Positions 34,174-50,626 are shown, numbered from the stretch's first letter. The stretch is 64,000 nucleotides of DNA from Chlorokybus atmophyticus (GCA_009103225.1 RHPI01003642.1:589612-653611), one strand, 5' to 3'. Notes: generated by a model not told the origin, from the letters alone. Program-made: numbers and translations.

Positions 34174-35738
34174 GCTTAATTGGTTAATCATTGGTATTTT
34201 ACGTGTTGCAAAACAATCTCGTGTGTGTTATAACTGTAACGTATAGCTTGTGGCACAAGCCTCATGGAAAACAAATGTTTACAAGGGCTGTAACTTTCTT
34301 TTGAAGATAGCACACTTGAAAGGCTCCATCACGCATTACAAAAATCAATTAACATTCAATGAACATATTGCTTTCTTTATGGCATGCAGTTTTGATTGCA
34401 TCTATCTGTTGCATTTGTCTGTTGCATATGCCGCCTATGCAGAATTGGATTCCATGCTGGCTCCGAACTAGCATGCAACGATAAGTTGTTTGCTTGTCGC
34501 GGCTAGCTTGCAAATAATTATCTATGCTGCTGTTCGGTGGTCGTTCCCGTAATGGTGTATGGCATGCAATTAAGCATACATGTATGGCATGCCTGCAATA
34601 GTGCGTGCATCACAGCTGGCAAGCAACACACCATGCTTCAACAATGCCATATACATGTGCGCACGCACAACACATCATCAATACACTAGATTTACTCAAC
34701 GCACAACACCGACAAATACAAGGTGATCAGTTGTCATACACAACTACGTGTGTGAGCGCACACACGTGCTCACATGCTGCAGCTATATTGCAACGGTGAT
34801 GCCGCGACACCCTGACAGAGCCAATTCCCCAGCCAGCGCGCAACCATAAATACTAATAGTGCTTACACTCAATATTAATTCCTCGCATATGCCACGCATT
34901 CGTGTCATTGGACTTGAATGTGACCTCTTGATCGAACAAGCTCAAAAAAGACAATTCTTAATAACTTTTTGCTAATTGCAGCAGATACGACGACACGAAG
35001 GTGCCATCACACGCTTGAGGCAAAGGTCCCAATTGCAAAGAATCCTGCACTAGTGCTAGCTGTGTACCTTCGGTTGAGCGAAACAAAAATTGTATACAAC
35101 TTCAGAAACGCTGTGTTCTTTGTAAATGTATGTCGGTTTTAACAAAGAAAGAAACCTTGTTGCAATGGTTGGCAACAGCATCGGTTCGTAACTGGTATAC
35201 AGTCCCAGATACGATACGTCCGTGGGCTCCGGGACCAGCCGTTGAACGGAAATTCAAACCCTAGGAGCGCACCCGGAACCCGCTGCTGAAAGGCGTCGAC
35301 GACTCGTCGTCCTGCTTGTCCGTGTCGCCGGTGTCGGCATCGGCGTGGGCGAGGGCGGTAGATTTTCTGCCATTGCAACTGAGAGGGCTGCTGCTGTGGT
35401 CGGGAAACGCGTGTAATGATTGCTAGACAGGAGACTAGCACGGCAGCATAAGGGGCTCACTGCTGCCTGATAGGTTGCGCATTGCTGTCGTGCATTGTTG
35501 ATTAGCTGCTGAAGTTTGCTGCAGCTAGCATTGCTTAGAATTTTTGAAGCACAAGGTTGCTGTGAGTAGCCTGATCTGGGCAGATCAACCCCATCAACCA
35601 GCCTAGACGCTGCTTGGATGGTGCTGAGAAGCTGTGCGAGTGGATCTGGCGGGTCTTGTCAGCAGCCTGAGGCTGCTGGTAGGGTTGGACTTGACCGGCC
35701 AGCAGGCGTGTTTGAACAGCAGCAATAGGCGCCGCCTT
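34174..35738. other. Region without a supportable gene
   Basis: AT-rich to about 35,130, then more GC-rich. A 39-codon minus frame starting MAENLPPSPT at 35,373 has no recognisable feature. The promoter of the coiled-coil gene should lie at the right end. Confidence 0.35.
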
Positions 35739-38309
35739 ATGACAATGGGTGCGCCCGCCTCCGTAGCGGGGTGGAGGGCGCAGCTGAGGGACAACATAGC
35801 CCATGCCCGCCGCAATTTGCGCCTCGTGCTGGAGGACGACGGCGGGCCAGGCGGCTCTTCCAGCTGCAGGCGGGAACACCAGCAGCTTCTTCTTCAGCAG
35901 CAGGTTTTCTCGCCCTCTAGGCGTCCCTGGCGATATGACGCTTACAACACTACTGTCTCTACCTGGCGGGCTTCAGACCTCATGTCCTCCCCATCTTCCT
36001 CGCTGCAGGTGAGTTAAATCTAACACTGTTGAACTACTTAGCTTCAGGTATCTTAAGCTCAGCAGTTCAAGGCAGAGAATGCTTGGACGTCAGCCCCTAC
36101 GCACTGATCGCAATGGCTGCAGTAGCCACGTAGTCACAGTGAATGCCAAACTGAGCTGTCACTGCTAGGTTGCGAAATGCACCAACATACATCAGTAGCG
36201 CGAGAGCATGCGTATGTTTCAACCATCTATTACAAATAGTATGCTGCACGCAGTTGACTGTATAGCACAATATGGATCTGCTGTCCGTCCACTTCCCAGT
36301 GCTCTCAAGCCACTTTCTGCCGAGCTGCGTCTGCATCGATTACTCTCTGAACAACAGGAGGAGCAGTTGGCAAAGCTGGTCGCAGGGCTGGAGGACAAAG
36401 GGCGCAACCAAGGTTCCCCCTTGGAAGCTGACCGCATTCAGCGGGTGATAGCAGATGAGATGATGTCTGTCAAGTCAGAACTGAGTTCTGTCCGAAGCGA
36501 GTTAAGAAATCTGGCAAGTGGTCAGGCTCAAGCTGCAAGTTCCGCCAGTGAAAGCCTGCAGGTAGGTGGCCTGTTTGTTATTCAGTCACGACACAAACCT
36601 GTGGTGCATTGTCAAGTACATAATTGCCGTTGCCAGTTGAGGGAGAGCATAAACCAGCTGGAGAGAGACGTTGCCTTTATGAGGACAACAACAGAACAGA
36701 CTTTTGCAAGCCTTTCCGCGGAGTTGAAGCAATTACAGTCGTTTGCGATGGCGGCCATACAAAAGCTGGCTGCAGAGGCTGCGGAAGCACTCAAGGATGC
36801 GCAAATGTTCAAGTCACAAGCTGCCACAAGTGAGTTGGCCTTGCATTAGCATGCATTTAATGCTGTGCGTGTGCATGCAAGGCTGAGGTTTCAATATGTA
36901 GGCCGAGCTGATCGGGAGCTCCTGGCGAAGAAGAGCGCTGAGTGCCAGCGGCTGCGAGCCCAGCTGGATGAGCGGTTAGCTCAGGAGGCTCAAAGCCGCG
37001 ATGAAGCAGAACAGCTGGCCGCGGAGTGTCACCAGCTGCGTGCCAAACTAAGCTTTATCACAATGGAAAGGTCAGCGGACAGGAAGTCGCTCGAGCTCAA
37101 GGCTGCAGCACTGGAGCAGCTGCGCGCGGATGTGCACCAGTCCACGGCTGACCAGCAGGCACTGTCAGCGGATGCTGACGAGGTTGATCGCCTGCGCGAA
37201 GCTCTGGAACACGCAGTCAAGGACAGAGATAAATCAGCAGAGGCTCTCAAGGTCCACATACGCAACACTGATGAGCAAGAGTCAAGGCAAGTAACACACA
37301 TATTATCTGTTGGTGATCTGTTACTTGCCTCAACACCAGCAGACTGTCTGCTATGCCAGTAAAGTCCTGGTGATGGTGTACAAGGGCACGGCTGCTCTGT
37401 TGTCCAACCATATGATGACGTTGTCTGTGTGGCAGGCTGCGCGCTGCATTAGATGAGGCATGTGCCAATGGGCACATGGTCAACGTCCGTGTTCATGAAA
37501 TGGAGCGAGAATTGCAGTTGCTAAGAACAGCCGCAGCTCAACGGGCAGAGCAAGAGCAAAAGACAGAACCGGTACCTTCCGAAGCGGCACAGAAACTGGA
37601 AAAGAACATTGCCTCTCTGCAGACCTGGTTTGCCGACATACAAAAGCAGCTTCAAGACCTCCAGGCAGCTCAAGATCAGAAGCCCTTGGCAGCAGAGCTG
37701 GCTGCGCTCGCAACAAAGATTCAGCAGCTCGCTGAAACAGAGAGTGGAATCGCTGCAAAGCTACAGCTCCAGCAGGACTTCCTTGCCTCACAAGCAACAT
37801 TATCAAAACCCGCTCCTAAAGTTCCAATGCCAGCAGTTCCAGTCCCGGTCCCAGTTGCAGTTCCAGTTCCAGACCCCGTTGTACCTGAAGTTGCAGCAGA
37901 GTTGCCCAAAACGCTGCGAAAGAAGCCAGCTGCGCTGGCTATCCCCACGTCCAAAGCACAGATAGGCGGAGGGGCTACCTCCTTGGAGCATGTTCGGCTG
38001 CGCAGCACAGCAGGACTTGCTGGTGCCGCTGCCTCAGGACACAACTCCAAGCATGAGATACCTCTTCCCAAGCGCAAGGTTGTGTCGCCTCCACTTACAG
38101 ATAGTGAAGGACGCGTGCTGCACATTTTGAGCAATGGCAAAGAGCTGTATCTGGAGCCAGTGTCTGTGCGTGCCCACTTCTTTGAGGAGCTCGCGCACAC
38201 TGGCTCAGACGAATCTGCACCCTCGTCGCCGAAGAAGATGCCGAGCCCTCCGTCTTGGTGGAAATCCAGCGGCTTTACTTCTCCGCAAGTCTCAGCAGTA
38301 TGCCCATAA
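35739..38309 (+). CDS. Unrecognised long coiled-coil protein
   Basis: Family not recognised. Exons: 35,739-36,008; an exon ending 36,561 whose acceptor near 36,255-36,307 is unresolved; 36,637-36,829; 36,902-37,286; 37,436-38,309. The start is the ATG at 35,739 or 35,745. The N-terminal part is Arg/Ser-rich. The middle 400 or so residues are almost continuous heptad-like coiled coil (EQQEEQLAKLVAGLEDK, RECQRLRAQLDERL-like). A Val/Pro repeat PVPVPVAVPVPDPV follows. The C-terminal 130 residues look folded: VLHILSNGKELYLEPVSV and SPPSWWKSSGF. The 37,287-37,435 intron has a GC donor (AG then GCAAGT); using GC keeps the phase, while the nearby GT would meet a stop. It lies 1.6 kb from the CACTA element but outside its ends. 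Confidence 0.65.
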
Positions 38310-39301
38310 TAGTAGCAGTGTTCGTTATTGGTACACATGCAATCAACGTGTACTCATGGTGACAAATGAATGCGTACAGGATATGCTGCCAGTAGTGTGA
38401 CTCTGAACATACGCCCCAATGTAGCAGTCATGTAGTCTACGGTTATGGTTGTGAAAGTCCATTGCTAAAGCCTGATGCGTCTTCTGCAGACATGAAAGTG
38501 TGACGGACAGCATGACGACTATTGAGATTACAATCTTTCAGCCAGCCCAGATTGAAGCCCTAGTTCCGGTATTAGGCTGTAGGTCAACCAGTTGCAACCC
38601 CTTTGTCTGGGCATGTGCTAGGTTTCTGTTGTGTATAGCGTTGTCGTGTCGACTGTCCATGCTTGAAGGATTGTTCGTGTACTGCTTGTTCTCGCTGCAT
38701 ACTCGTTGCGGTGAATGAGCCAGGCAGTACTGTGTCACCCACGTGCATATGTATACAGATGGTGAGCGGGATTCTGTGTCATCAGACATGGTGATTGCAC
38801 ACGCTGACCAGCTGCATTAGCAGGCACTATCAGCGTCCTGGACTAGGGTCCTGCTAGGATGCTGTGTACGATCATGCCCGGTAGCCGTGCTTGCAAGCCT
38901 GCTTATGTGGCAAATTAGACACAAAGTCACGCTTCATGTCAACCTACCAGGCTGATCTTGTATCACACTTAGTCGTTACATGCCACTATCAGGAAACCTG
39001 CGACATCAATTTGCTGCTAGTGGTCTACATGGAAGGCACGAGCCATCAACAACCAGATTGTCCTCAGTGGAGAAGGCATTGAGCGCACAGCTTGGCACTC
39101 TGACCCATTTGTAAGCCGTTTTTGAAACCCATGGCTGCATACTGTGGCACTGCGCAAGGCCGCGTACAACGAGTCCACTACCAAATTTGTGTTTGTACGT
39201 GACACAATCATATAGGCAGAAGCACGAGACTCCACAACCCATTCACTGCAAGCGACAGGGTCAGCACAATCAACAACAGCACCTTTTAAACAAATACAGC
39301 A
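38310..39301. other. Intergenic region between convergent genes
   Basis: About 1 kb holding the 3' ends of the coiled-coil gene and KATNAL2. No further gene or clear repeat was seen. Confidence 0.4.
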
Positions 39302-42964
<3,663 letters not shown>

Positions 42965-43251
42965 CTTTCTCTCCCCACTCCCATGCAGGCCAACCTCACT
43001 AACCCTAACCCCAACCCCAACCCCAACCACCCCCACCTCGCCGCCGCTGCCGCGCCTTGGCCAAATCACGTGGCGGCGCACAAACCACCGACCGCCGACA
43101 AGAGTCGGCGCAATCAACACATGCAATGGCGGGGGCGACGTGGCCGTCTGGCAGCGTAGAGAACTAGGGTTTGTGAGCAAGAAGAAAATTGGCAGTACAG
43201 TACCACTGAGCTAGCGGTGGTGGCGGTGGTGTGGTTGTCGTGGTCGGCGTC
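42965..43251. promoter_or_regulatory. Bidirectional KATNAL2/OHP1 promoter with telomere-like repeat
   Basis: Only 287 bp separate the two start codons. The KATNAL2-side leader contains CTAACCCTAACCCCAACC and two more CCCCAA units (42,999-43,028), a run that on the other strand is rich in GGGTT/GGGGTT and could form a G-quadruplex. Shared promoter function is inferred from the spacing. Confidence 0.6.
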
Positions 43252-44219
43252 ATGGCTGCGGTGGCGTGTGCCGGAGCTGCGGTCTCGCTCGCGTCGAGCT
43301 CGTCCTCCAGCTTCTCGGCGGCGGGGCTGCCGGCGCTCAGGCAGCAAAGCAGGTGAGTGGACCGGGTGTGATACCCCTGGCAAAAACCAACAATGCAGCA
43401 CGTGTGCAGGGCAGTTGGTCAAAACAGTACCGGCAATAACAGAAGCACAATGCAGCACACGAGCAAGAAGGTTGCTTACGACAGCGTTGACGCATTGTTG
43501 AAAGGCATCAGCGTACTACTTTGCATTCTGTGGCATGTCGTCGAGCAATGGGGTCCAGAATAGTGAGCATCAATTTGGGCTCAGCAATAGCCTTCATCTG
43601 TACGCCATGGCTTCTGGGCCGCGGTGATAGAAACAGATCAGGCCCATCGACAGCGGAATTGATGGTGTTGTGACGCGTGTGCTGTGGCTGCAGGCAAGGG
43701 CGGCATAGCAGCAGATTAGGTGCAGCAACCAGCTCCAGGCGTCAGGCCGTGGCCATGAGCGCGTCCGGAGCACCCCGCCCAGACGTAAGCAGTGGCTGCT
43801 GCATTGCAACACTGTGTGCCATAAAGTTGAGCATGAGGTTGAAATATAACGTGTATGTCCGCTGCGCATGCTTGACAGCCCTGTTGATGAGGCTAGCTGT
43901 GGTTGTGGACTTACATTGTGCGTGTGTGGGTACTACTACCAGCAAGTGATCCAGCCCAAGAGGCAACCCAAGCTGTCGGTCAACATCTTCGGCTTCACGG
44001 AGGCAGCGGAGGTGCTCAACTCGCGCGCCGCCATGCTCGGCCTCATTGGCATTGTTATTGTGGAAGCGGTGAGTAGCTTGTGTGTTTGGTGTGGTGCTCC
44101 CTGTTTGGTTGGTGTGTCTCGATGACACCATGAGTATTGTTTGTGTGCAGATCATTGGACATGGTTTCTTGGAGACCGTTGGCATCACTGTGGGCAAGGG
44201 TCTTGACATTGCGTTTTAG
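43252..44219 (+). CDS. OHP1: One-helix protein OHP1 (high-light-inducible-like), plastid
   Basis: OHP1 is a thylakoid protein with one LHC-type helix. In plants it works with OHP2 and HCF244 in making the photosystem II reaction centre. Four exons, 43,252-43,352, 43,694-43,784, 43,943-44,068 and 44,151-44,219, give 128 residues. The first 55 or so are a transit peptide (MAAVACAGAAVSLASS, later TSSRRQAVAMSASG). The mature part has the chlorophyll-binding helix FGFTEAAEVLNSRAAMLGLI (E-x-x-N-x-R) continuing into a hydrophobic IGIVIVEAIIGHGFLE. It ends TVGITVGKGLDIAF; this GxDVGKGLDxP-like tail is typical of OHP1 and not of ELIPs. Intron phases all agree. No TATA box was searched for systematically. 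Confidence 0.93.
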
Positions 44220-44642
44220 GAGAGCATTGGACATATATGACACTTATGTAGTATATCTACGCACGGTAGACGTTTGCTCTGACAGGTCTAAAATAGGTGC
44301 ACGCCTTTTTGCTCTGTTACATACCTTTCAGTCGACACCTATTGGTTGCTGAGCTCGACCAGAAGCTGTATTCATGTTGGCACTGTGCATGCTGTCGCAG
44401 ATGATGGGTTTGAACTTGGACATAAGTTGAGCTTTCTTGCTTGCAGTCAGCACGCTGAACCTATTTTTGCAATGATTCAGCCAGAGCAATGCGCACTTTG
44501 TAAACTTGCAGACTGGTGTGCAACTGAACATTGTTGGATAGGAGTTCGCATGCTGTACACACATCCAAGGTGCACTCACTGCATGTTGGGAGTACAGTTT
44601 ACACGGTATGTACACAGCTAGTAGCCCCTGCATGTGCCTAAT
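44220..44642. other. Short spacer between convergent genes
   Basis: About 420 bp between the OHP1 stop and the stop of the membrane-protein gene. It must contain both 3' UTRs. No other feature was seen. Confidence 0.45.
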
Positions 44643-46404
44643 TCAAGTCCAGTCTGTCACTTTCTGGCGTATGCAGAGCGTGAACCTGTTCAAGCCAAGC
44701 GCTGAGCTGAAGCACACCAGGTTGAGGAAGAGCAGTGCGAGGTACCTGATACACACGCGCACGGGTTGTTGCATGGATACAAACCGACAAGAGATGCACT
44801 TGTCCTTTATGCTTCATACACATGCCCACAAGGCCTGTATGAACTGTCGGTTCATGTGCAGTTGCATAGCGGTTCATCTTACCACAAAGGCGCGGCGGGT
44901 GTGTAAAGGTCCATGAAAAAGTACTGCCAACTGCATGACATGCGCAAGCAAGAGTCATCTGAAGAGACATGCCTGAATGTATGCACACATGTTATTCAGC
45001 ATCTGGACAATCACCGAGACTGACCTTCCTCCAGACGCGTGGTACGCCCACTGAAAAACGGTGTACGAGCAGGACCACAGTAGCACGTACGCAAAATGGT
45101 GAGATAGAAAGGGCTGCGACAGCAAGACAACATGCAAACATAAGCAACACTGCGCATACAATGCAGAAGAATCAAACGTATTACAAGTACACCTCACCAG
45201 GTCTGTTGCAACCACCTCAACCAACATGAACACCGCGTTTGCTGCGTGCTGATTCAGGCTCAACTGCACGGTTGACAGCTGTGAGACAACCTGCAGCAGA
45301 AACCCCATCTAATGAAATGCGTGTAGAATGCGTACGTAGTTTATGAAGACGTAGCCATGGCCTTCAGCCCGCGCTTTCGGGTACAGCACGCACCATGTGA
45401 CGATGTCCACAAATAGCACCATCGTCATGCATACCTGCACACACGTCAATGTGGTATACTGTTTCATTTCATTGCATTCGTGCGCGCATGACGACTATCA
45501 CAACCGTACGCACCTGCTGCAGGACAAGGAAGGCGTAGCCGTCCCACCATATCGGCGTGAAGCGGTCGAATGTGTATACGACGTCAGCGGGTGAGTCCCC
45601 AACTCCAGCCTCGATGTCGAGAGAGTTGGGTGAAGACGACGGCGGGTCCTCCTCGACAGCACCGCCACTTTTCGGGTTATCGTTTTCACCATTGCCATTG
45701 GTGTCATCCGACGAGGAAGCCACTTGTTGCAACATTGGCTCATCCTCCGCCACCCCCTCCGCCTCATTGTCAACCAACCCATATCGTTGTTGCTTCAACT
45801 GCTGTTTGCTCCTGTGCACAGCAACCACGCCCCGCAGCGATAACGCCGCACCCAACTGCAGCAAGAAGAGGATTGGCAACATGCTTGACGACAGAAGACA
45901 CAACACGCGTGGAGAGACCTCCATGTTGTGTATATGTGTGACTCACATGCATGAGAAGTACACTGCATTCAACTACTACTCATGATCAGCTTTGCATGTA
46001 GCACTCACCCCAAAGTACGCTGTAAGCAGCACAAAATTCCACCTGAAGGTCAGGCCAAAATATCACTTGCGCACACGCTCCAACACAACGACACACAACC
46101 CAACAACCCAACACACCAATCCTCTCCAAACTACTTACGATGTAAACCACGTGAACGTGAACGCTCCATGCCTGCTTGCGTCCCATACGGTTAGCCCGGC
46201 AAGATACGTGAACGCCGCGACGCGGTAGCACAACAGGGAGCGATAGTACTTTGGACTAGTGCCAAAGATGTCGCCATAGCGCACGGACCACACCGTGTCG
46301 TGGGACTCGGTGCCGTCGCGCTCGCGGGAGAACAACAGGTGGAGGGACAGAGAGACCACGACAGCAAAGACGGCGAAGACGACCAGCGCGGGCCACAGAA
46401 CCAT
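44643..46404 (-). CDS. Multi-pass membrane protein, rolling-stone/plant DUF-like
   Basis: Eight exons join to 357 residues: 46,404-46,139, 46,042-46,009, 45,855-45,514, 45,434-45,336, 45,290-45,198, 45,113-45,025, 44,930-44,883 and 44,745-44,643. About seven hydrophobic segments are visible, starting with WPALVVFAVFAVVVSLSLHL, then RVAAFTYLAGLTVW, WNFVLLTAYFGLGAALSL, TMVLFVDIVTWCVLYP, HAANAVFMLVEVV, FAYVLLWSCSYTVFQW and WYLALLFLNLVCFSS. A loop of about 75 residues after the third is acidic and Asn/Ser-rich. The YFFMDLYTPAAPLW motif before the last helix and the helix pattern match plant and animal rolling-stone-like/FAR-17a-like proteins of unclear function. Probably endomembrane or plasma membrane. 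Divergent from murD. Confidence 0.7.
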
Positions 46405-47368
46405 CCGAGGAGAGGAATGGGAGGGAGTCAGACAACTTGGGTTGTGAAAGGCATGTTTACGTGGGTTCTGCGCTATGTGGCAGCATCAACTGTATGTAAT
46501 GCGGCGCGTGGAATCCTGCCAAACGCAAGAACACAGCTTTGGTAGGTGAAATGAGTACTGCTGTGCCTTTGTCAACATGCATGCGGATGATGGATCTTGT
46601 GGTAACACAGCACGCAGCCTGCCCACAGCATGCAAGCTGGCAGCAGGCGTGTTGATGGGTTGCCTGGTGCATGATCAACAATGAGCCAAGCAGCGTGCAA
46701 GGCTTCTGCGAGAGCTATGCGAGTTTGTGGTAGTGCATGCGCACAGGTTGGTTCAAGGTTTGAGGGTGCCTTCAGCACGCACAAGTGCTGGTGGTGGCAA
46801 AGTGCGTGCATACGACTAGATGTGCAAACGCAGCTAGCATGAGTGTTGATCACTGTCGATGCGAGCATGCGCGTCTGCAGCTGGCTTGGCCACATAGCAG
46901 CTTCGCAGCTGGCCTTGTTGGCCAAGCCGGCACTTGTGAACGACAAGTACATCGACAATGTGCGGGCAGTCAACCTCCTTATCTTCACACTTCGGCGCGT
47001 TGAACAACAGCCGAGGATGAGGACGGTAGGTAGCGGCAGCAAAACATTGCTATTATGGTGTGACTCAGCAACATGTTTTGCATACAAAGTTATCCTATGC
47101 AACTGACTTGACGCTCAGCCCGTAACAACCCAAAGCACTCAACTCACCTTGCTTGCGCCTCTAATTTGAAAGAAGTAACTCTGTGTAAAGCGCCTATGGC
47201 TTCGTGTAAACTCAAACAGCGACCTAGTTGGAGTCCTAGTCCACCTCCTCGTCCTCGTCGCCGTCCTCCTCGCCGCCCGCACTGCAGCGCCGCCGCCTGT
47301 GCCCCCCCGTTACAGCAGCACAACAACCAAGAAGGGCCACGCCGGCCGAAACGTCAACAAGCAGCAGG
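46405..47368. other. Spacer upstream of murD and the membrane-protein gene
   Basis: An open plus frame at 46,843-47,106 (87 codons) has no recognisable domain and was not called. A (CCTCCTCGTC)-rich stretch at 47,230-47,280 precedes the murD start. Probably a bidirectional promoter region. Confidence 0.4.
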
Positions 47369-48136
47369 ATGGGCGGCGGTGGAGTGACGGCGGCGGCGGC
47401 GACGCTCGCTCACTCTTCGCCTTGCGGCTGCTGGCCCCCTTCCTTCTTCTCTACTCCATCCTCCTCCGCCTCCTCCTTCGCCGCCGCACCGTTCTCCTGG
47501 CACGAGGCGAGGTGCCGGCGTTTCAGGCAGCCATCGCGCCTCAGTCGACACAGGCTGAGCCCAGGTTTGGCTTTGTGAATCAGTCAAGCAAAGCATCCAA
47601 ATAGTGAACAGCAGTGAGAAACAGTCAGCATTGACCCTGCTTAACTACATTGCCTGCGTTGGGCTGCATGCCATGTAGTTGTGTGCCGTCAGGCTGCATT
47701 GCGCATAGCACAGTCTCTAGACAATGGTCGATGCATATGTTGCACAAATGCCCCGCAACCAGTTTATATACAGTCGACATATTAGTGGCTGCATGTGCCT
47801 GCTCTGGAAGCACGCATGTACACGTGCATGCTTGCACCTGTACAGTGGTGCCAGCAGGGTACAATGCAGACATGATGCCCACTGGCATGATCACCATTTT
47901 TACACCGCAACCACCGTTGTTTCAGTGTTTCGTCTGTGCATGCTACACTCATTGTCATTCACACTTTCTGCAGCGCAACAGTTGGACAGGAGGAGACCAG
48001 CAGTTGCGTGCGCGTTGAGCAGTGATGATGACCACAGCAAAGAGGACTTGCAAGGGGAGCGCGTCGTGGTATTAACTCGTATGCAACAGACCTGAGACTG
48101 TCTCGCAAGGCTTGTGAACCAGCTACGTTTGTCTGT

Positions 48137-48167
<31 letters not shown>

Positions 48168-50626
48168 TGTGCATTTACATGTGTGTGTGCGCATGTTCAT
48201 GTGTTTGTGTGTTTTCTTTTCTCAGGTGGTTGGGTTGGGTGCGTCGGGTAGGACAGCTGCCCGGCTGGCTCTTGCATGCGGCGCAAGCGAGGTCATCGGG
48301 GTGGACGCCCGCACAGGCCTCCAAACCCTGCAGGTGAGAGAGGCACGCACGCGCAGTATATTGTAGCAACAAGCCCAACACACACATACACACCACCTCT
48401 TACCCAGGACGACCCGTTGTTTCGCGACGCGGATCTGTCGAGGGTGAGGACTGAGTTGGGTGGTGGCTACGCCCAACGCGAGACCCTCCTCTCCGCCTCC
48501 CGCCTCGTGCTCTCCCCCGGCGTGCCGCCCTACCAACCGGACGTTGCGGCCGCCGTCGTAAAGGCAAGTGTTGGGGTTAGCGACAACAGTCACACGCATT
48601 GCGTGAGACACAACGTGACAAGTGGTCACCACACCATCAGGGTGTGAGGGCGGTGTCGGAGGTGGCCTTCGCGGCGGAGTCGTTGCCGAAAGGTGTGTCC
48701 GTTGCTGCCATCACGGGCACCAACGGCAAGTCCACCGTCACCACCTTCACTGGACAGGCACTAAGTAGTGACGACACGTAGCGCACTTTATGCTGGGTTG
48801 TACACTCAAGTGTGTCATTCTCTGAGTTGGTCATAGTGTCTCATTCTCTTACAGTTGTTGGAGGCTGCGGGCGTGCCAACATTCACGGGCGGCAACCTCG
48901 GAACGCCGCTGTCGGTGGCTGCGTTGGCGTGTTGGAAGAACCCGCACGCGTACCAGGTACAAGAGTTGGAATTGCATTGGTAAGCCAACCATAACTTGAT
49001 GTTGGTACTCACACAACGTGCTTTGCTCAAACACGCAGGCCGCGGTTGTCGAGATCAGCAGCTACATGATGGACTTCCCGGGAGCCTTCCATCCAAAGGT
49101 ACGGTGGCTTGTGGTAACATGTTGTGTCACTCACCCAGGAGTATGCAGGTCTATTTCAACCACTCTCACCCACATGTCCACATCCTCCAGGTTGGCATTA
49201 TCCTCAACCTCACCCCCGACCACATGGAGAGGCACAAGACGATGGAGAACTACGGCGCTGTGAAGACGCGCGTCTTTGCCAACATGGGCTTCAGCGACGT
49301 GGCCATCATCCCGCAAGCGGACGCGCTGCTTCGCAGACTAGCCACCGAAAGCAAAAGCCGAGCGCAGCGCGCGTGGATCGGAGGCCTGCCTGGCGTGCAG
49401 GCACGTGCGTGCGCGTGCGTGCGTGCGTGTGGGTCGTGCATACGCGTGCGCGTGCTCGTTTGCGCACACATGTACGTATGCGTGCCCTTGAAGTCTCATA
49501 TTGTCGTGTTGTATAGTTGGACTCGCAGTGTCAAAGGGCCATTGTGTCGGTGCCGGGCGGTGGTCCGGAGGCGCTGCTGGATCTGACGGTGTTGCAGGCG
49601 GTGGGGAAGCACAACGCGCTGAACGCGGCGTGCGCGGCCCTGCTGGCCCTGTCGCTGGGGATCCCCGCCGTCACGCCCGAGAACGTGCAGGCCGCCCTAC
49701 CGCTGCTCGAACCGCCCCCACACCGCATGTCAAAAGGTGCACGCATGTGGGTGGGTGGGTGGGTGTGCGCATGCACGTGATCGCGCTTGTGTGCATGCAA
49801 GCATGTTTGTGTACATGCGCATGTGCTTGTGCGTTTGTGCTTGCATACGTGTTTGCGCCTTTGCATGCATGCGCACAATTGTGCATGTGTTGAGAGGAGG
49901 AAGTTATCTTGTGCATGCGTGTGTAAACGCTGGCACTTGCGATTCCCTGTGCAGTTGGGGACGATGAGCGAGGTGTGCTTTGGATAGACGACTCCAAGGC
50001 CACCAACATTGAGTCGACACTGGTTGGTGTGGAGGGTGTCCCGCGCAAGTCTGTTGTCCTTCTCGGTGGCCAGGCAAAGGTAACAAATAAGCGCTCAGAA
50101 GCCCTGAAAGGTGCAAGCAGCTCTGAAAACCAGCGATATACGTTGTGTACTTTGCAGGAGGGTGTTGCAGAGAAAGGACTTGGATTCAACTTGCTAGTGC
50201 CCTTGCTGGAACGGCACCGCGCTGTCGTCTCGGTATGCTCCCAATCACACAACATCACACGCATTGTGGGCATGCTTACTTACGGTGTTGTGCAGTTTGG
50301 AGAGTCCGGAGACAAGATAGCGGCCGAGCTGGCGGAGTGCGGGCTGAAGTGTCCGCTGCACAGAGCAGAGGGTTTGGCTCAAGCGGTGGAGATGGCACGA
50401 AGCTTGGCGCAACCAGGTGAGCTACATGAGCTGTGTGGAGTTGCATGCACACATGCGTATGTCACATCTTCTTGTTGTGCTGCTGGCAGGTGATGCGGTG
50501 CTGCTGAGCCCGGCTTGCGCCAGCTTTGACGAGTTTCGGAATTTCATGCATCGGGGTGAAGTCTTCGCGCAGCTGGCTTTGCAACAACAACAGCAACCTG
50601 TCAAGGCTGCGCAAGGGCATATATGA
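47369..50626 (+). CDS. murD: UDP-N-acetylmuramoyl-L-alanine:D-glutamate ligase (MurD), plastid-targeted
   Basis: MurD adds D-Glu to UDP-MurNAc-L-Ala with ATP in peptidoglycan synthesis. Thirteen exons join in phase to 573 residues: 47,369-47,564, 47,974-48,068, 48,226-48,333, 48,408-48,563, 48,641-48,757, 48,855-48,956, 49,039-49,098, 49,191-49,400, 49,517-49,736, 49,955-50,079, 50,158-50,232, 50,296-50,416 and 50,490-50,626. The first two encode a Ser/Ala/Arg-rich transit peptide (PAVACA near its end). Then: [20 protein letters not shown] (UDP-binding Rossmann), LVLSPGVPP, the ATP P-loop [66 protein letters not shown] (domain 3), VVLLGGQAK and [13 protein letters not shown]. The last is the family's C-terminal signature. 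Introns after 48,563 and 48,757 have GC donors. TGTAA, a common algal poly(A) signal, occurs about 100 bp after the stop. Confidence 0.93.

Noticed and set aside
46843-47106. 87-codon plus frame with ordinary composition
   Set aside because: No domain, no flanking exon in phase, and it lies where the murD/membrane-protein promoters should be.
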